NCBI GenBank assembly: GCA_949358305.1
Contig: OX442320.1
Coordinates: 5,534,259-5,598,258 of the forward strand
Source: Strigamia acuminata
Taxonomy: Eukaryota; Arthropoda; Chilopoda; Geophilomorpha; Linotaeniidae
Direction: 5' to 3'
Length of the DNA: 64,000 nucleotides
The position numbers and the translations under genes were made by a program. The notes beneath the pieces were generated by a model. It worked only from the letters and a program-made list of their open reading frames with translations, did no database searches and was not told where the DNA came from. This document shows positions 44,046 through 57,300 of the stretch, piece by piece. Each line of letters opens with the position of its first letter. Positions within the stretch are counted from its first letter, which is position 1.

Positions 44046-47000
44046 ATGGCCATTGCGCGGCCGCCCGGGATGGAATTTGATCACAATTGGCCCGAAAGTG
44101 CCGAATGTTTGACACTAGATTTCGGCCCGTTCGAAATTGTGCATCGATGGAAGCGGATGCCCGAATGCGATGAATTTGTAGGCGCGAGAAGGAGCAAACA
44201 CACCGTCGTAGCCTACAAGGATGCGATTTATGTGTTCGGCGGCGACAACGGGTACTAAAAATCAAAATAAATGCTTCAAAATGTTGATTAAATGTTTATT
44301 AAACGTAGGAAAAATATGCTGAACGATTTGTTGCGTTTTGACGTGAAGGATAAGTCGTGGGGCCGTGCTTTTACGACTGGCAATCCGCCGGCACCGCGCT
44401 ACCATCATTCGGCGGTCGTTAACGAGAGCAGTATGTTCGTTTTTGGTGGATACACGGGCGATATCCACTCAAACTCGAATCTGACGAATAAAAACGATTT
44501 ATTCGAGTATAAATTCGCTACTGGGCAGTGGGTGGAGTGGAAATTCATCGGAAAGTGCGTTTAAAATCGATTAATAAGTGAAAAAAGTGGAAAAAAGTCG
44601 TTTAATTGTGTTTTTATTTTGATTTTTGAATATTTCAGGACTCCTCCGGCGAGATCGGCTCACGGGACTGCAGTTTATGAAGGAAAATTGTGGATTTTTG
44701 CCGGTTACGATGGAAATACGAGACTGAATGACATGTGGACGATTTCCTTGTTGGGTGACAGTCGGATGTGGGACGAAGTATTGAAGATTTAACTCGAAAA
44801 AAAATGTTTTTATTTATTTTTATTTCTTTTTTAGGTTCAACAGATCGGTGATTGTCCGCCAACGTGTTGTAACTTCCCCGTGGCGGTCGCTCGGGACAGT
44901 ATGTTCGTGTTTTCCGGGCAAAGCGGAGCTAAAATCACCAATAGTTTGTTCCAATTCCATTTTAAGAAGAAATGGTAGCGGAAAAACGAAGATATTTGTT
45001 GATTTTTTGATGGAAAAATTGTTTTTTCTCGATAGTTGGACTCGGATTTCGACCGAGCACATTCTGCGGGGCGCGCCGCCGCCGCCGACTCGGAGATACG
45101 GCCACACGATGGTCGCTTTTGACCGCCATCTTTATGTTTTTGGGGGTGCGGCTGATAGCACTTTGCCGAATGATCTACACAGCTACGATTTGGATACGCA
45201 AAGTTGGTCGGTTATTCAGTTTTCGGCCGATAGTCGCGTTCCGTCGGGGCGGTTGTTCCATGCGGCGGCTGTTATTGGTGATGCGATGTATGTTTTTGGT
45301 GGAACCGTTGATAATAATGTTCGGAGTGGTGAAATGTATCGTTTTCAAGTGAGTTTTTATTTGTTTTTTGTTTGTTTTTATTTTTATTAATTTTTTTAAT
45401 TTTTTTTTTTTTTTTTTTTTTAGTTTTCTTGTTACCCGAAATGCACTTTGCACGAAGATTTCGGTCGGCTTTTAGAGAGTAGGCAGTTTTGTGATGTGGA
45501 GTTTGTGGTAGGGATCGAGGGGAAACAAATTCCCGCTCATACGGCGATGATAGTGGCGCGGTCTCAGTGGCTGCGTGGACGGATTCGTTACGCTAAGGAG
45601 CAGATGGAGAAATATTTAGACAGAGTAATGGATTTCAGTGCCGTAGCTATGGCAGGGATAGAATTTTGAGTTTTAGACGGGAAAAAAAGCGTTTTTATGC
45701 AAAAGAATGTTTTGAAGGCAGATAAATGTGATTTTTCTAAGCAAAAATGCATTTTTAGACACGAAAATTTGTTTTTTATGTGAAAAAATGCATTTTTAGA
45801 CATGAAAATTTGCTTTTTATGTGAAAAAATGCATTTTTAGACACGAAAATTTGCATTTTATATGCAAAAATGCATTTTTAGACACGAAAATTTGCTTTTT
45901 GTGTGTGAAAAGGCATTTTTAGACACGAAAATTTGCTTTTTATGTGTGAAAAGGCATTTTTAGACACGAAAATTTGCTTTTTATGTGAAAAAATGCATTT
46001 TTAGACACGAAAATTTGCTTTTTGTGTGAAAAAATGCATTTTTAGACACGAAAATTTGCTTTTTATATGCAAAAATGCATTTTTAGACACGAAAATTTGC
46101 TTTTTATATGCAAAAATGCATTTTTAGACCAGAAATTTTGCTTTTTATGTGCAAAAATGCATTTTTAGACCCGAAAATTTGCTTTTTATGTGCAAAAAAT
46201 GCATCTGTACGGACATAATTTTTTTTTAGATAAGTAAATGCGTTTTTATTCGCAAAATTGAGGTGGGGCATTAAGTGAGCTGGCTACGGCGCTGATGTAA
46301 TTTTCACGAAATAAAACGATACTAACAGGTTGTTTATCCAGGAATGCTACGACGAAAACAGCGAAACTCAAACTTTATCGATGTTGGAAGTAAAATTGCC
46401 CGACGCCAATCCCGAAGCGTTCGAAATGGTCCTAAATTACATCTACACGGACCGCATAGACCCAACAAGAAAAAGTAACTTAAAATAAAGTAAATTATAA
46501 GAAAAAAAATATTTATTTTCATTTAATTTAGGCAAAGATCCTTTCAGCAACAATGTTATTCTATTAATGATGGACGTTTATCGACTCGCACTCATGGTTC
46601 GTCGTACTCAATTCAATTCAATTTAATTTAATTTTTTAATTCTTAAATCATTTTTCAGTTCCACATGCGACGTTTAGAACAACTCTGCATCCAGTACCTA
46701 GAAACGTCAATCAACCACAAAAACGTGCTCGTCGCGCTGAAAAACGCGTCGCAACTCAAACTCGAGTTCATTAAAGAATTCTGTCTGAAATTCATCGTCA
46801 AAGAGAGCAACTACAACCAAATAGTGATGAGCAAGGAATTCGAAACCCTCGACCAGCCACTCATGGTGGAAATCATTCGCAGGCGCCAAATGCCGCAAAT
46901 ACGCCCCCTGTCGGAGCCCGTGGTCGACGCGTCCGGCACGACACTCGAACAAGACATGGAACAATTGTTGAAATCGATCGGCAAAGAATTCTGCGACATT

Positions 47001-47829
47001 ACGCTCAAATTAGATGGAGTTCTCATCCCCTCGCATAAAGCTATCTTGGCAGCTCGCTGCAGCTATTTCGAAGCCATGTTTCGCTCCTTCATGCCGGAAG
47101 ACAACAGCGTGGTGGTAAAAAGCGGAACTAGAGTACAAATGTCGCCATTTTTGTTGCTGGCGCCGTCTATTGGCAACTTGAAACTAAAATGGAGGCCAAA
47201 TTGCTCACTTAAAACTTAAATCCGTTTTTGTTCGATATGAAAAGGCTTATTTTCGGCGCGGTTACCGCCGTGGGTTAAAAATGGCGGCGATTTAACGTAG
47301 TTTTTTTTGTATATTTACTCGTTTGAATTGTTTTTTTTAACAGATAGCGATCGGAGAGATGATTCCGTCGCGTCAATCGTTCGATACTTTGCTGCGATAT
47401 ATTTATTACGGCGACGTCGACATGCCGCCGGAAGATTCTTTATATTTGTTTTCGGCGCCATATTTTTACGGTTTTACGAATAACCGGTTGCAGGCTTTTT
47501 GTAAGCAGAATCTCGAGATGAACGTCACGTTTGAGAACGTGATTCAGATATTGGAAGCGGCCGATCGGATTCAAGCGCAGGATATGAAGAAACACGCCTT
47601 GAATTTGATCGTTCATCATTACACGAAGGTTGGTGTTTGTTTTGAGTTATTTGGGTTTTGTTTGCGAGATTTTAATATTTTTTTGCTATTTTAGGTGGCT
47701 CGGTTGCCGAAATTCAGGAATTTGAGCCGGGATTTGCTGCTGGATATTCTGGAGGCTTTGGCGGACGACATGAGCGATTCTAAACTGTGTCAGGATTTAT
47801 CGTCCATCAGTTTGAACAGCGAGAGCTGA
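44046..47829 (+). CDS. LZTR1: Leucine-zipper-like transcriptional regulator 1 (CUL3 adaptor)
   Basis: Eleven exons: 44046-44251, 44309-44554, 44639-44777, 44835-44974, 45036-45348, 45424-45624, 46342-46474, 46532-46596, 46659-47114, 47344-47628, 47695-47829. They sum to 2319 nt (772 residues; human is 840). Six kelch repeats come first ([80 protein letters not shown]). Two BTB-BACK modules follow (FCDVEFVVG and [11 protein letters not shown], with [20 protein letters not shown]). The shorter length lies mainly in the kelch 5-6 linker. LZTR1 recruits RIT1/RAS GTPases to CUL3 for ubiquitination and dampens RAS-MAPK signalling. The intron after 45624 is a 41-bp array. Confidence 0.98.
45690..46230. 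repeat. LZTR1 intron array, about 41-bp unit
   Basis: About 13 copies of GCATTTTTAGACACGAAAAT plus TTGCTTTTTATGTGAAAAAAT. Each copy carries the acceptor-like core TTTTTAG|A in the sense strand. Confidence 0.95.
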
Positions 47830-48019
47830 CAAGATGCTTTGCTGTGGCAGCTATGATTGTGTACTTTTTAATAGGCACGAAAAAATAATATTGTTGCGCT
47901 GTTGTAAAAATCTAGACATTTCATTCCACAAACTGTACATTAATATAAAAAGTCGTTAACAGATTTGAGAAAAATTCTAAAACAAGTGTTAATTATGTGT
48001 AAATATATATAAATGTTTT

Positions 48020-50958
48020 TTAAATGTTTGAAAATAATCCACACTCGTTTAGGGTTATTACTACTAGAAAAATCGCGTATAGACTGTATAAATATAAGCC
48101 GTACCAACGTTTTAGGTCGAATTTCACGCACGGAATGATCACTAAGGAGGAAACGAGGCTGGCGAATAGAAAACTTATGAGGATTTTAGTTGTACGTTCG
48201 AATATTATCTGTAGAAGAAAAAAAAATTAATAAATGTTCGATTAAATCGTAATTATTTTGTTTTTTGTGTACCTTAAACACTTTAGTTTGTGAATTGTAA
48301 ATTGCCGTTGTGAAAGTCACTCCTAATCCCATTAATAAATCTGAAAAGCAATTTGAAAATTTTATATTTGACCGCCATTTTGTTTAAATGGCGTACTGAA
48401 CAACGGGCCGCCGAAACAAGCCGAGATTCCCATTTCCGGGTAGCCTTCTCTCGCAATCGAAACATCAGCCACAACATCTGTTTTATTAATTTTAAATGCA
48501 TTAATTAGTATTAAAAAAGTAATTTATTGTGTTTATCACCGTTTATGCTGTTTCCCCACGCGAGAACAGTAAGACCCAAGATGGAGTCGCTGATATTAAA
48601 AACTCCGCCTAACGCCTTTCAAACTTTCATTAATTAAAATTTCGACGGTTAAAACGGGTTAAACTTACAATCAACAATCCAACTATTTCATTGGCGATGA
48701 TATATACCCACGTGATCGAGCTAACGAACCCCAAAACAGCAAAAACCTGAAAATTCAACAATTTAAAGTGATAACGGCGGCCATTTTTATTTCATAAATC
48801 CATTACCATGTGATAACGTGGGGGCTCATCCCACTTCGATGTTACGAATACACTAATCATTAAAACCACCCCAATGCCAAAAACTAATGTCCACACAGGA
48901 ATTACTTGGTATATTCGAATGTTTCCGCCTAGAATTTCAAAAAGAAACTTAAAGAATTGATATTTTTAAATACTAGTATAGTTGTGAGTTAGTTGCGTGT
49001 TTTTAAAACCCGTATGCTCCGTTCACAACTGAACTAGAATTGGATTTTTGTTACTCACATCCTGTGACAAAAATGAAAAACATGGGGCTCGTGATGCAGT
49101 GAAGCGCATTTAGCGGTTGACACCAACGAATTACAACAGGCACGGTAAACTTTAATACGATATTAACCGGAATCTGTGTAAAAGATAAATTTTTTAGTTG
49201 GAATTAGGGATTTTTAGAAATATTTTTTACTTTGAGTATTTGGAAACATTTGCCGCACGAAGTTCTCTTGTTCCAAGTCATGTAATCCACGGGACAAAGT
49301 TCTCGCACTAACGAAAGCAACATTCGATTGTACCAATTCAACACTCGTCTACAACAGGTAATTTCTCCCCGTTGTTCGAAACAATATTCACAATGAACAT
49401 TCGCTGCAAATAAAATATTTTCAACTTATTTATTAGGTCCGTGAAGTTGCCGCCAGAGCGAGCGACCAATCGCATCGCACGCTCTGGTGGTTGTTTCTCT
49501 AAACTAGTTTCAACCTCGAATCGAAACAGTCTTTTCGTAAGATTCTTCAGTAATCGGTTGAATATTTGCGGCACTTATTCGATTTTCTGGAAAAAATTTA
49601 ATTTATTTGTTTGTTTACACAAAATAATTGATTTTTTTTTATTTACCAAAATCATCGGACGACCAATGTCTGATAAATGGCGGCAATCCCCACGGAGCTA
49701 TTTCGTCTCCATTCAATTGAAAACTTCTGGTTTTCGATGTTGTTATTGAATCCGGTCGAATCCCAGAATCCGGTCGAATCCCACATTCGGAGTCACATTT
49801 TATAGATGGAATCAGCCTCGCTGCAAAATGAGAAGCTGAAAAAATTAATAAAAACATGTAAATTAAATATAAATAAATCCATCGCTTTTGATCATTACAA
49901 TTTGGGAACCATTTTCTATGCAGGTGATGCGCTATTAAAACGACTGTCAAATACGACAGATAGATGGCGATAAACCCTGAAAAAATTATTTTATTTCTTA
50001 TTTTTGTTTTCAAATTATTTGATTCGAAATTAGTATATACCTAAAGCGTGATAAATAGTAATTACGCCTTGCCACAGCACCCAAAACGTCCAGAACGTTG
50101 CAATCAAGTAAAATATCACATCTCTTAAAAACGGCAATTCCACCATTTTGAATGGAGTCACTAAAACAATGGTTCCGGCAACCACACACGTTAGGAAAAT
50201 ACCACTTCCTGTAAAACATAATTTAACATAAAATAGAAAGAAAAACCACTTTTAATTCGTCCAAACCTATCAAATAACTAATAACCAGATGAGATCTAGA
50301 TTTGTTGGCACCTGCAAAAGATGCAAAGATCTCCGGAGCGCCGTTACCAAAAGCTAACAAAGTCACTCCCTGAAATACCAACTGTAAGATGACGCAAACA
50401 ATAAAAGATTTCTAAACATACGGCAACATTTTGGGAGAACTTCAATGCTTTGGCTATGATTTCCAAAGATGGGCAGAAACTATAGAGAAATACACAAAAG
50501 ATTTGGTCATTTTGGTCATTTTTTGGTCCTTTTTCACCTACAATTCGTCAGCAGTTGTGGCCAATGTCACAAACAGTATCATCAACCAGGTCAACTGTGA
50601 ATAAATGTTGTTTTTTTTATATATTATTTACGAATTTTAAAAAATTGGTAATTTGATAATAAACTCACACAGAAGCATATTCCTAATGGATTCAATTTTC
50701 CATTGCAAAACACAATGCTGTTGTAATTGAGGAAATTTTCACTCATATCTAGAGTGGTGTTTTCATGCTGAAAAGCTAGGTTTTCACTTCGCAAACACGG
50801 ATGCTGGCAAGAACCGGTAATGTTGGTGTAAATCTGCAGAAAATGGATGAAATTGATTAAAATTGTCGACAATATTCAGTCGGAATGGATAATTCACCTC
50901 GGAATAATTCATCAAAGCGGTGCAGAACTCTAACATGGTTTCACCGTCCAAAAGAAAT
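48020..50958 (-). CDS. SLC8B1: SLC8B1/NCLX-like cation exchanger, paralogue A (5' end uncertain)
   Basis: Seventeen exons: 50898-50958, 50669-50833, 50542-50594, 50422-50479, 50267-50369, 50041-50208, 49899-49976, 49647-49820, 49515-49586, 49231-49403, 49059-49173, 48807-48928, 48669-48746, 48540-48615, 48397-48477, 48273-48340, 48020-48208. From the ATG at 50936 the protein has 603 residues, but an acceptor precedes it, so an upstream exon probably exists. It has two clusters of membrane helices. Alpha-1 reads NVAGVTLLAFGNGAPEIFAS and alpha-2 reads LGLTVLAWGNSINDVVADVS, then GISACFGGPLFNLLMG. A loop between them carries APWGLPPFIRHW. Human NCLX exports mitochondrial Ca2+ for Na+/Li+. Here the alpha-1 Asp is Glu; the Asn of GGPLFN is kept. 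It is head-to-head with paralogue B. Confidence 0.9.
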
Positions 50959-51229
50959 CTGTGATGGAAAATGAAAGCAAAATCAGAAATATGACATCAC
51001 AGTATGCAAATTTAAAATTTGTACAACAAAATGTTAAAAATTTACGATTAAAACCATAAAAACGATCATTTTAACGATTCGATTGGCGTTTTTTCTTATT
51101 TTTATTTGATTTATTTAATTTATTTGATTTATAATTTTGTAATTTTAAAAATTTTATTACCAAAAATTCATCATTTGCATATTCCACGTGATTTGTGGTG
51201 ATGTATCAACACAAATCATTCAATTTGAG

Positions 51230-54217
51230 TGTGCTCGGCTCATTTTGGGCCACATGGAGACCGGGAGCGAACATGTGTTGAGAAATGCCCCGACGTACTT
51301 CAAAACGACGGAAGAGTGTGCGGTCGACGGCGAAAATGCTACGGCTTTGGTTAGGCATCTTCTTTTCATTTATTGCGATTTCAACAACAATTTCTCGGCT
51401 CTAGGATTAATCATATATGTAAGTACATTTTTTTTTAGTAAATCTCATTTTATAAACATCAAACTTCTATTAAATAGCTCGCATGGCTCATCGTCTTGTT
51501 TGTTACCATTGGAACCGTCGTGGATCATTTGTACGCCGCCATTTTGGACAATTTAAAATTAATTTTAACATTTTTTTTTTTTTTTTTTTTTAGTTTTTGT
51601 CCATGTTTGGAATTCATTTCCAAAACGCTGACTTTGTCACAAAATGTGGCTGTATCCTTGAAATTAATTTATAAATTTCTAAATGTTTATATTGTTTTTT
51701 TTTTTAAATAAAAAATGAATATATTAGGGCGTTACTTTTCTAGCTTTTGGCAACGGCGCTCCCGAAATATTTTCGTCAGTTGCCGGTGCTAAAGTACAGC
51801 GATCCAATTTGGTCATAGCAGGATTATTTGGTATTTATTTAACCACTTTTGCACTAAATTAAAAATTAAAAATGAATTTTTTTTTATAGGTAGCGCCATG
51901 TTTCTTACGTGTATAGTAGCCGGAACGATTATGCTGATTATGCCGCCATTTCAAATGGTGGAAAAACCGTTTTTAAGAGATGTAATTTTCTTCACCGTCG
52001 TTGCATTTTGGACTTACGTCTGCTTGTATTATAAAAAAATCACGTTGCCGATGGCTTTGAGTACATTTTTGATGTTTTTGTGCGTAAAATCGATTTTAAT
52101 TCCATCTTTTTCAAGGTTTCATCGGTGTTTATATGCTATACACGGCTTATGTGCTCATAGCACATCACGTGTACCAAAAATACTTGAAAGGTGAATTTAT
52201 TTGTCGGCATAAATTGAATTTTTAATGAAAATTGAATTTTTTACAGTTAAGGAACAAGCGGCGCTATTGGATCAAGTTCCGACCGTTCCACCATCGACAA
52301 TCGCGTCACCAAATGCGACGGAAACGACGATGATAGAAGCGAGTCCAGTCGTGGCAAATACGGTTGAAAGTGAAACCGATAAGTTTTCCTCGCAAGAAAT
52401 TGCTCCGTGGGTCGTGCCGCCCATTTTGAGACATTGGGATTCGGGTAATAGAATTTTTTATTTTTAATTAAATGAAATGATTCGTCTAAAACGGGGGTCG
52501 GCAACCTTTTGAGACGGAAGAGCCAAAAGTTACAATTAAAGAGCCACTAACACGTTTGTCGGCTGTCCGTCTATTCTCTACTCCACTTATTCTCACTGTT
52601 CTGACATCGAAAGAGCCGCAGGTTGCCGACCCCTGGTCTAAAAGCTTTGTAGTTGTAGGTGAACATCACATGACGACCAATTTATTGGATGATTTCGATC
52701 TGTTCTTGGAAGATGAAGATATAGATCCCGAAAATGATAAAGGTCCCCTCACGAGCTCCATGAACGAAACTGGTAAAAATAATTTCGGAAAAATTTGTAA
52801 AAATTGGAAAAAAATCGGAAAAAATTGGGAAAAACCGGAAAAAAATCCGGAAAAAGTTTTAATTTTAATTTTCTCTATTTTTTCTTCGGTATTTAGTTCT
52901 ACGGAATCACGAAGCGACTCATATCGTAACACCCGGAACCCTAATGCTCTTTCTTTACGGTATTTGCCCCGTTAATTACCATTTATGGCCGGTTTCAAAA
53001 TGGTGGAATAAACTTCTTCAGACTTTAAGGGTAGAAAGCTGAAATACACGCACAAATTAATTTGTTTTAATCGATTAAATCAATTTTAGGCACCTATTGT
53101 ATTGTTATTGAAGTTAACCATTCCGATTGTGACGTGCGAAGAACATCAACTGCATAATTGGTGTCGCCCTCTGTACGCGCTTCATTGCACCGCGACGCCA
53201 TTGTTTTGCCTTTTCGCATCCGGACGTGAATATTTGGTTTATTGGTGATTGTGGGCTGTGTTATTGGATTTATTTTTTTATTTTAGAGCTTAGTACACCT
53301 ATTTACGAGTGGGTTCAGCCATGGATGTTGATTTTCGTGCTCGGTTTAGCTTTCTCGATCGCAACGTTGATGTTCACCCGTAATAACGTCCCGCCGCGAT
53401 TTCTAGTGGTAATTTCTGGAAGTTTTTTTTATCTATTTATTGTTTTGAATCGGTTGGTTGTGTTTTTGGGCAGTTTTGGGCATTTTTAGGTTTCATTGGA
53501 TCGGTCGGGTGGATGTTTTTCATTGCGAAGGCTATCGTTAGTTTATTAACGGTAATTTTGAATTTAATTTGATGTTTTGGTTGGATTTTATTGTCATTTT
53601 TAATTTTTTAGACTTTTGGTAAAATTATGAAGTTGAGTGATGAAATATTAGGGCTAACGATTCTATCATGGGGAAATGGAATTCCAGGTATAAATTAATA
53701 AAATTTGCTGTCTTCTATTTTATTTATTTAATTTTTATAGATTTTATTGCTGATGTGACTGTTGCCAAGTCCGGTTACCCCCAAATGGGAATTTCTGCAT
53801 GTTTTGGTGGACCCTTGATAAGTAAAAACTTTGATTTAGTTAGCTTAGTTGCCGCTAGAGCGAGGTTACTTAGCGCTGATGGCGGCCATTTTTATTTCAG
53901 TCGTTTTACTCGGCATGGGAATTTCCTTCACAATTGCCACGGTTGAAGGCGAAGACCATTTTATCGATGTAATTATTTAGCATTACTCACTTATTGAATC
54001 AATTTTTTTCTTTAAAAATATAATTTTATTTTTGTAGATCACTTATGGTAAAATGACGACGGTTTTTTGCGCATTTTTGTGCGCAAGTCTTTTGTCAGCA
54101 CTCATCATTTTCCCGCTTATGCAGTTCCGGACTCATAAAATCTACGGAATGTATTTAATATGTTTGTATTTGTTGTTTATTGTTTGTGCAATGATGCACG
54201 AGTTTGAGGTGTTTTAA
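51230..54217 (+). CDS. SLC8B1: SLC8B1/NCLX-like cation exchanger, paralogue B with altered cation-site residues (5' end uncertain)
   Basis: Sixteen exons: 51230-51418, 51478-51530, 51594-51651, 51728-51830, 51890-52060, 52116-52190, 52247-52444, 52653-52772, 52897-53030, 53090-53225, 53287-53408, 53474-53551, 53612-53687, 53741-53821, 53901-53968, 54038-54217. This gives 613 residues from the first exon edge, or 605 from the ATG at 51254; any earlier exon was not found. Alpha-1 is GVTFLAFGNGAPEIFSS and alpha-2 is LGLTILSWGNGIPDFIADVT, then SACFGGPLIIVLLGMG. Compared with copies A and C, Gly replaces Ser after WGN and Ile replaces Asn after GGPL(F/I). Exon 8 has tandem acceptors 6 bp apart (52653 or 52659). 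The intron before it is mostly a 144-bp MITE. The stop lies 116 bp from the stop of copy C. Confidence 0.9.
52492..52635. mobile_element. hAT-type MITE, 144 bp, copy B
   Basis: The same family and length as 523-666. An 8-bp target duplication GTCTAAAA flanks it at 52484-52491 and 52636-52643. The left end carries one change (CGGGGG for CAGGGG). It is inside an intron of exchanger copy B; without it the intron would be about 56 bp. Confidence 0.95.
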
Positions 54218-54333
54218 AACCACTAATTTTTGTGTAAATTTAATTTATTTTTTTTATTGTGTAAAAAGTCGAAACTAAACTAACATTTTGTTTTGTATAT
54301 TAATTTATTGTATTAAAAAATATTAATTTTTAT

Positions 54334-57300
54334 TTACAAAATTCGCATTTCATTTAGTACGGACAAAACTAGAAATAATAAATATAATGAAATTAAATAG
54401 AAGCCGTAGGATCTGTAGGTGTGGAAACCCATCAGGGGTACAATTACTAATGAGGAAATAAGGCTTATTATTAAGGAAATTGTTAATATTGATGTTGATT
54501 TCGTGTATTTAAGCTGAAAATAGACAATGTTTGTGTTTTTAGACAACATGGCCGATTGAAAATTTGTACGCTCGCAGCGCTCCCACGGCGATGGCGCGAA
54601 CGTCTGTCTGAAATAAATTATAAAAAATAAAAATATACTTACGAAAATAACGCGACTTTCAGTTTTTAAAATAAGAATTGTGAAGGGAATTCCGATGCCA
54701 ATCAATAAATCTATTTTATAAAAGAAAATAAATTTTCTGCGTTGTTTGATAAAAGTTCACTTATTCCAGTTCATTTGTGAATACATATGTTGTACGCATT
54801 TGCACAATTGAACTGGAATTTTATAACATACTGAATAATGGCCCTCCGAAACAACCCGACATTCCCATCCGCGGTAGATTTTGTTTTGCAAGACTCACAT
54901 CAGCCACGAAATCTAAGGTAAGACATTTAAAAATCAACTATACATGTAGATCATTAATTATTTGAGAATTCCGAGAATTCTTTGAATTTACCTGGTAGAC
55001 TGTTTCCCCACGCTAATATAGTTAGGCCTAATATGACGTCACTCAAGCGCATCACTACACCAACCATCTAAAAGCACCACAACAATTATTCGATGCAAAT
55101 GGTAGAAAAACACAGAAAAACAGAATTTTTATCTTACTTTGAGGACACTAACAATTTCATTCGATAAAAAATATATCCAAACGACAGATGAAGCAAATCC
55201 AACAAAAGCAAACAATACATGGTATACTGGAGGATGATTGTTGCAAGATGTTGTAAAGAGAAGAATAGACAATACCACACTAATAACGACTAGTAAAAGT
55301 GAAAGAGGGAAGACTTCACCAATAAAGTATGTGCCATCTAATAGAGAAAAGAAAGTTTTAGAACTAGAAGCAAAAAAAAAGTGTATAAATAATAATGCAA
55401 CAATGTCTTACATCCAAAAGCAATAGAAAAGAATATAGGAATGATCAAAATGTTTATAATAGCTAGTGATCTGCACCAGTTGTTGATGGGTTTGTCGTGG
55501 TCTACAACTGGAATTGTGAGCTTCAAAATCAAGACAAATGGGACCTAAGAAATAGAACATTAGAATTTGTATTTTTGGATTAAATGAGCTTCAGTGGCGT
55601 AACTTCTAAGGGTCTGTGGATCAGGACACCCAAGGAGGGATGGTATGTGTATTAATATATTGTTACAGGTCCTACCATAAACTGGTGAATGCATTTGAAG
55701 AATATATAAATACGAAGTACGGCGTGTCCCGTTCTTGGTCCGCCGTAGCCTGTCCCTGTGGCCCGACCCATCCAGATTTCTCGGTACTAAATTTGTCCCC
55801 AGTCCAGCCCTGCTTGCGAACGTATTATCGGAATGGGCTGAAAGTTTGTAGTTACGCCACCGATGAGGTTGTGTCATACTGCTATTATACGCAGACATTT
55901 CTGCCAGAATTGCAGATTAGACCACAAATCATAGTCTATCGGTGAGGTGCTTGTTAAAAATCTTTTTGATTCTGTCAGATTTTCAAAATTTATTGCACTG
56001 CAATCTGCAAGTAGTGGTGTGTGTTCACTTAGACTGAATGCTTTTGGAATAACTAAAAAGAAATTTTAATTAGATTTTTAAATAAATAAATATCGTAGTT
56101 TACCGATTAAGAGTCGCCCTCGAATCTTTTTTAGTATCGAAAACATCAAAATTTGTATCGGCGAACATTTTGGCATCCATTAAAGGACACGGGTTCCGCC
56201 AGGTGGCGCTGCGGTTCTAAAAAGTTACTTTACGGGTCACGTGACCAGACGTTGAACTACACAAACGTTCAAGTCAAGTTAAATAAAAGTTTTTAAAAAT
56301 GGCAGTTTTGAATAAGAGCCGCGGTTTTTAATCGATAAAATACAGTAAATGAATAATGTGGATTTTAACATGGATTACCCAGAGTTTTGGTGGCTACGAC
56401 TGCAGGAATTGCTTCATTCTCGCTCGCAACTGATGAATTTGATGATTCATCTGTTGAATGTGTTATAGAAAATAAGCAGTATAGGGATTTTGTTTACCTC
56501 AAGAAAAATTTTACCGGCATTGCTTGAACCGAGGGAATTGATTGAGCACAATGAATTACTTCTGGTAAAAGAACCTAATATTGTGAAATATTAACAAATG
56601 ATTATGAATATAGGGAAAAAAAACTTCATAAATTTTTCTAACTTGTTGAATGCAGTCTCACTGAGGATTTTCTTCTCCAAAAATAGTTTTCTGGTTCTTT
56701 TTCTTCATCTGGACAAAGAACACTTCCTTCTGGAGTGGCCACAGTGATCACAATTAATGAATTTTTTTTTAGCAAATTTAATAATGTGTCTGAAGGAAAC
56801 AAAGCATTCAGTTGTATGCAATTAATTATGTTTTTGTTGTGACATACTTGGTTTTAACCATTTCTGGTAAACATAATGACCCAGTAATACAATAATCAGA
56901 TAGATAATGTATAACAATATAAAACCTGTTGTTTCAAAGTGTGAATTTTAAATTGGTGAAAAACTGTCATTTTTTGTATATCACCTATGGAATGTAGAAG
57001 TGTAATTTTTCCTGTGTAAAATAAATTGAAAGTCCAAAATACAGCAAATAGATAAAATATTATATCTCTCAAAAATGGTCTTTGCATCATGTCAAATGGG
57101 GCTACTAGAATGATGCTACCAGCTACAATAGTGGTAACAAAAATACCTGCACCTGAAAAATGAAAACAAGATAAAATATCAATGTAAAATCAAGATAAAT
57201 GGGTAAAAGTTTGTACCAAATAGAGCTCCAAGGACCAATCCTGGTCTCAGTTGGGCGATTCCAGCAAGAGATGAGAATATATCAGAAGCTCCATTGCCAA

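Noticed and set aside
47115-47219. Possible early C-terminus of LZTR1 after MPEDNSVV
   Set aside because: A donor GTAAAA at 47115 joins in phase to [11 protein letters not shown] at 47344, restoring the second BTB domain. The extension is intron.
52556-52975. 139-codon plus-strand frame across two exchanger exons
   Set aside because: It reads through the MITE and an intron in the wrong frame. The spliced frame matches the other exchangers.
55616-55945. 109-codon plus-strand frame
   Set aside because: It covers a hAT MITE and the antisense of an exchanger exon.
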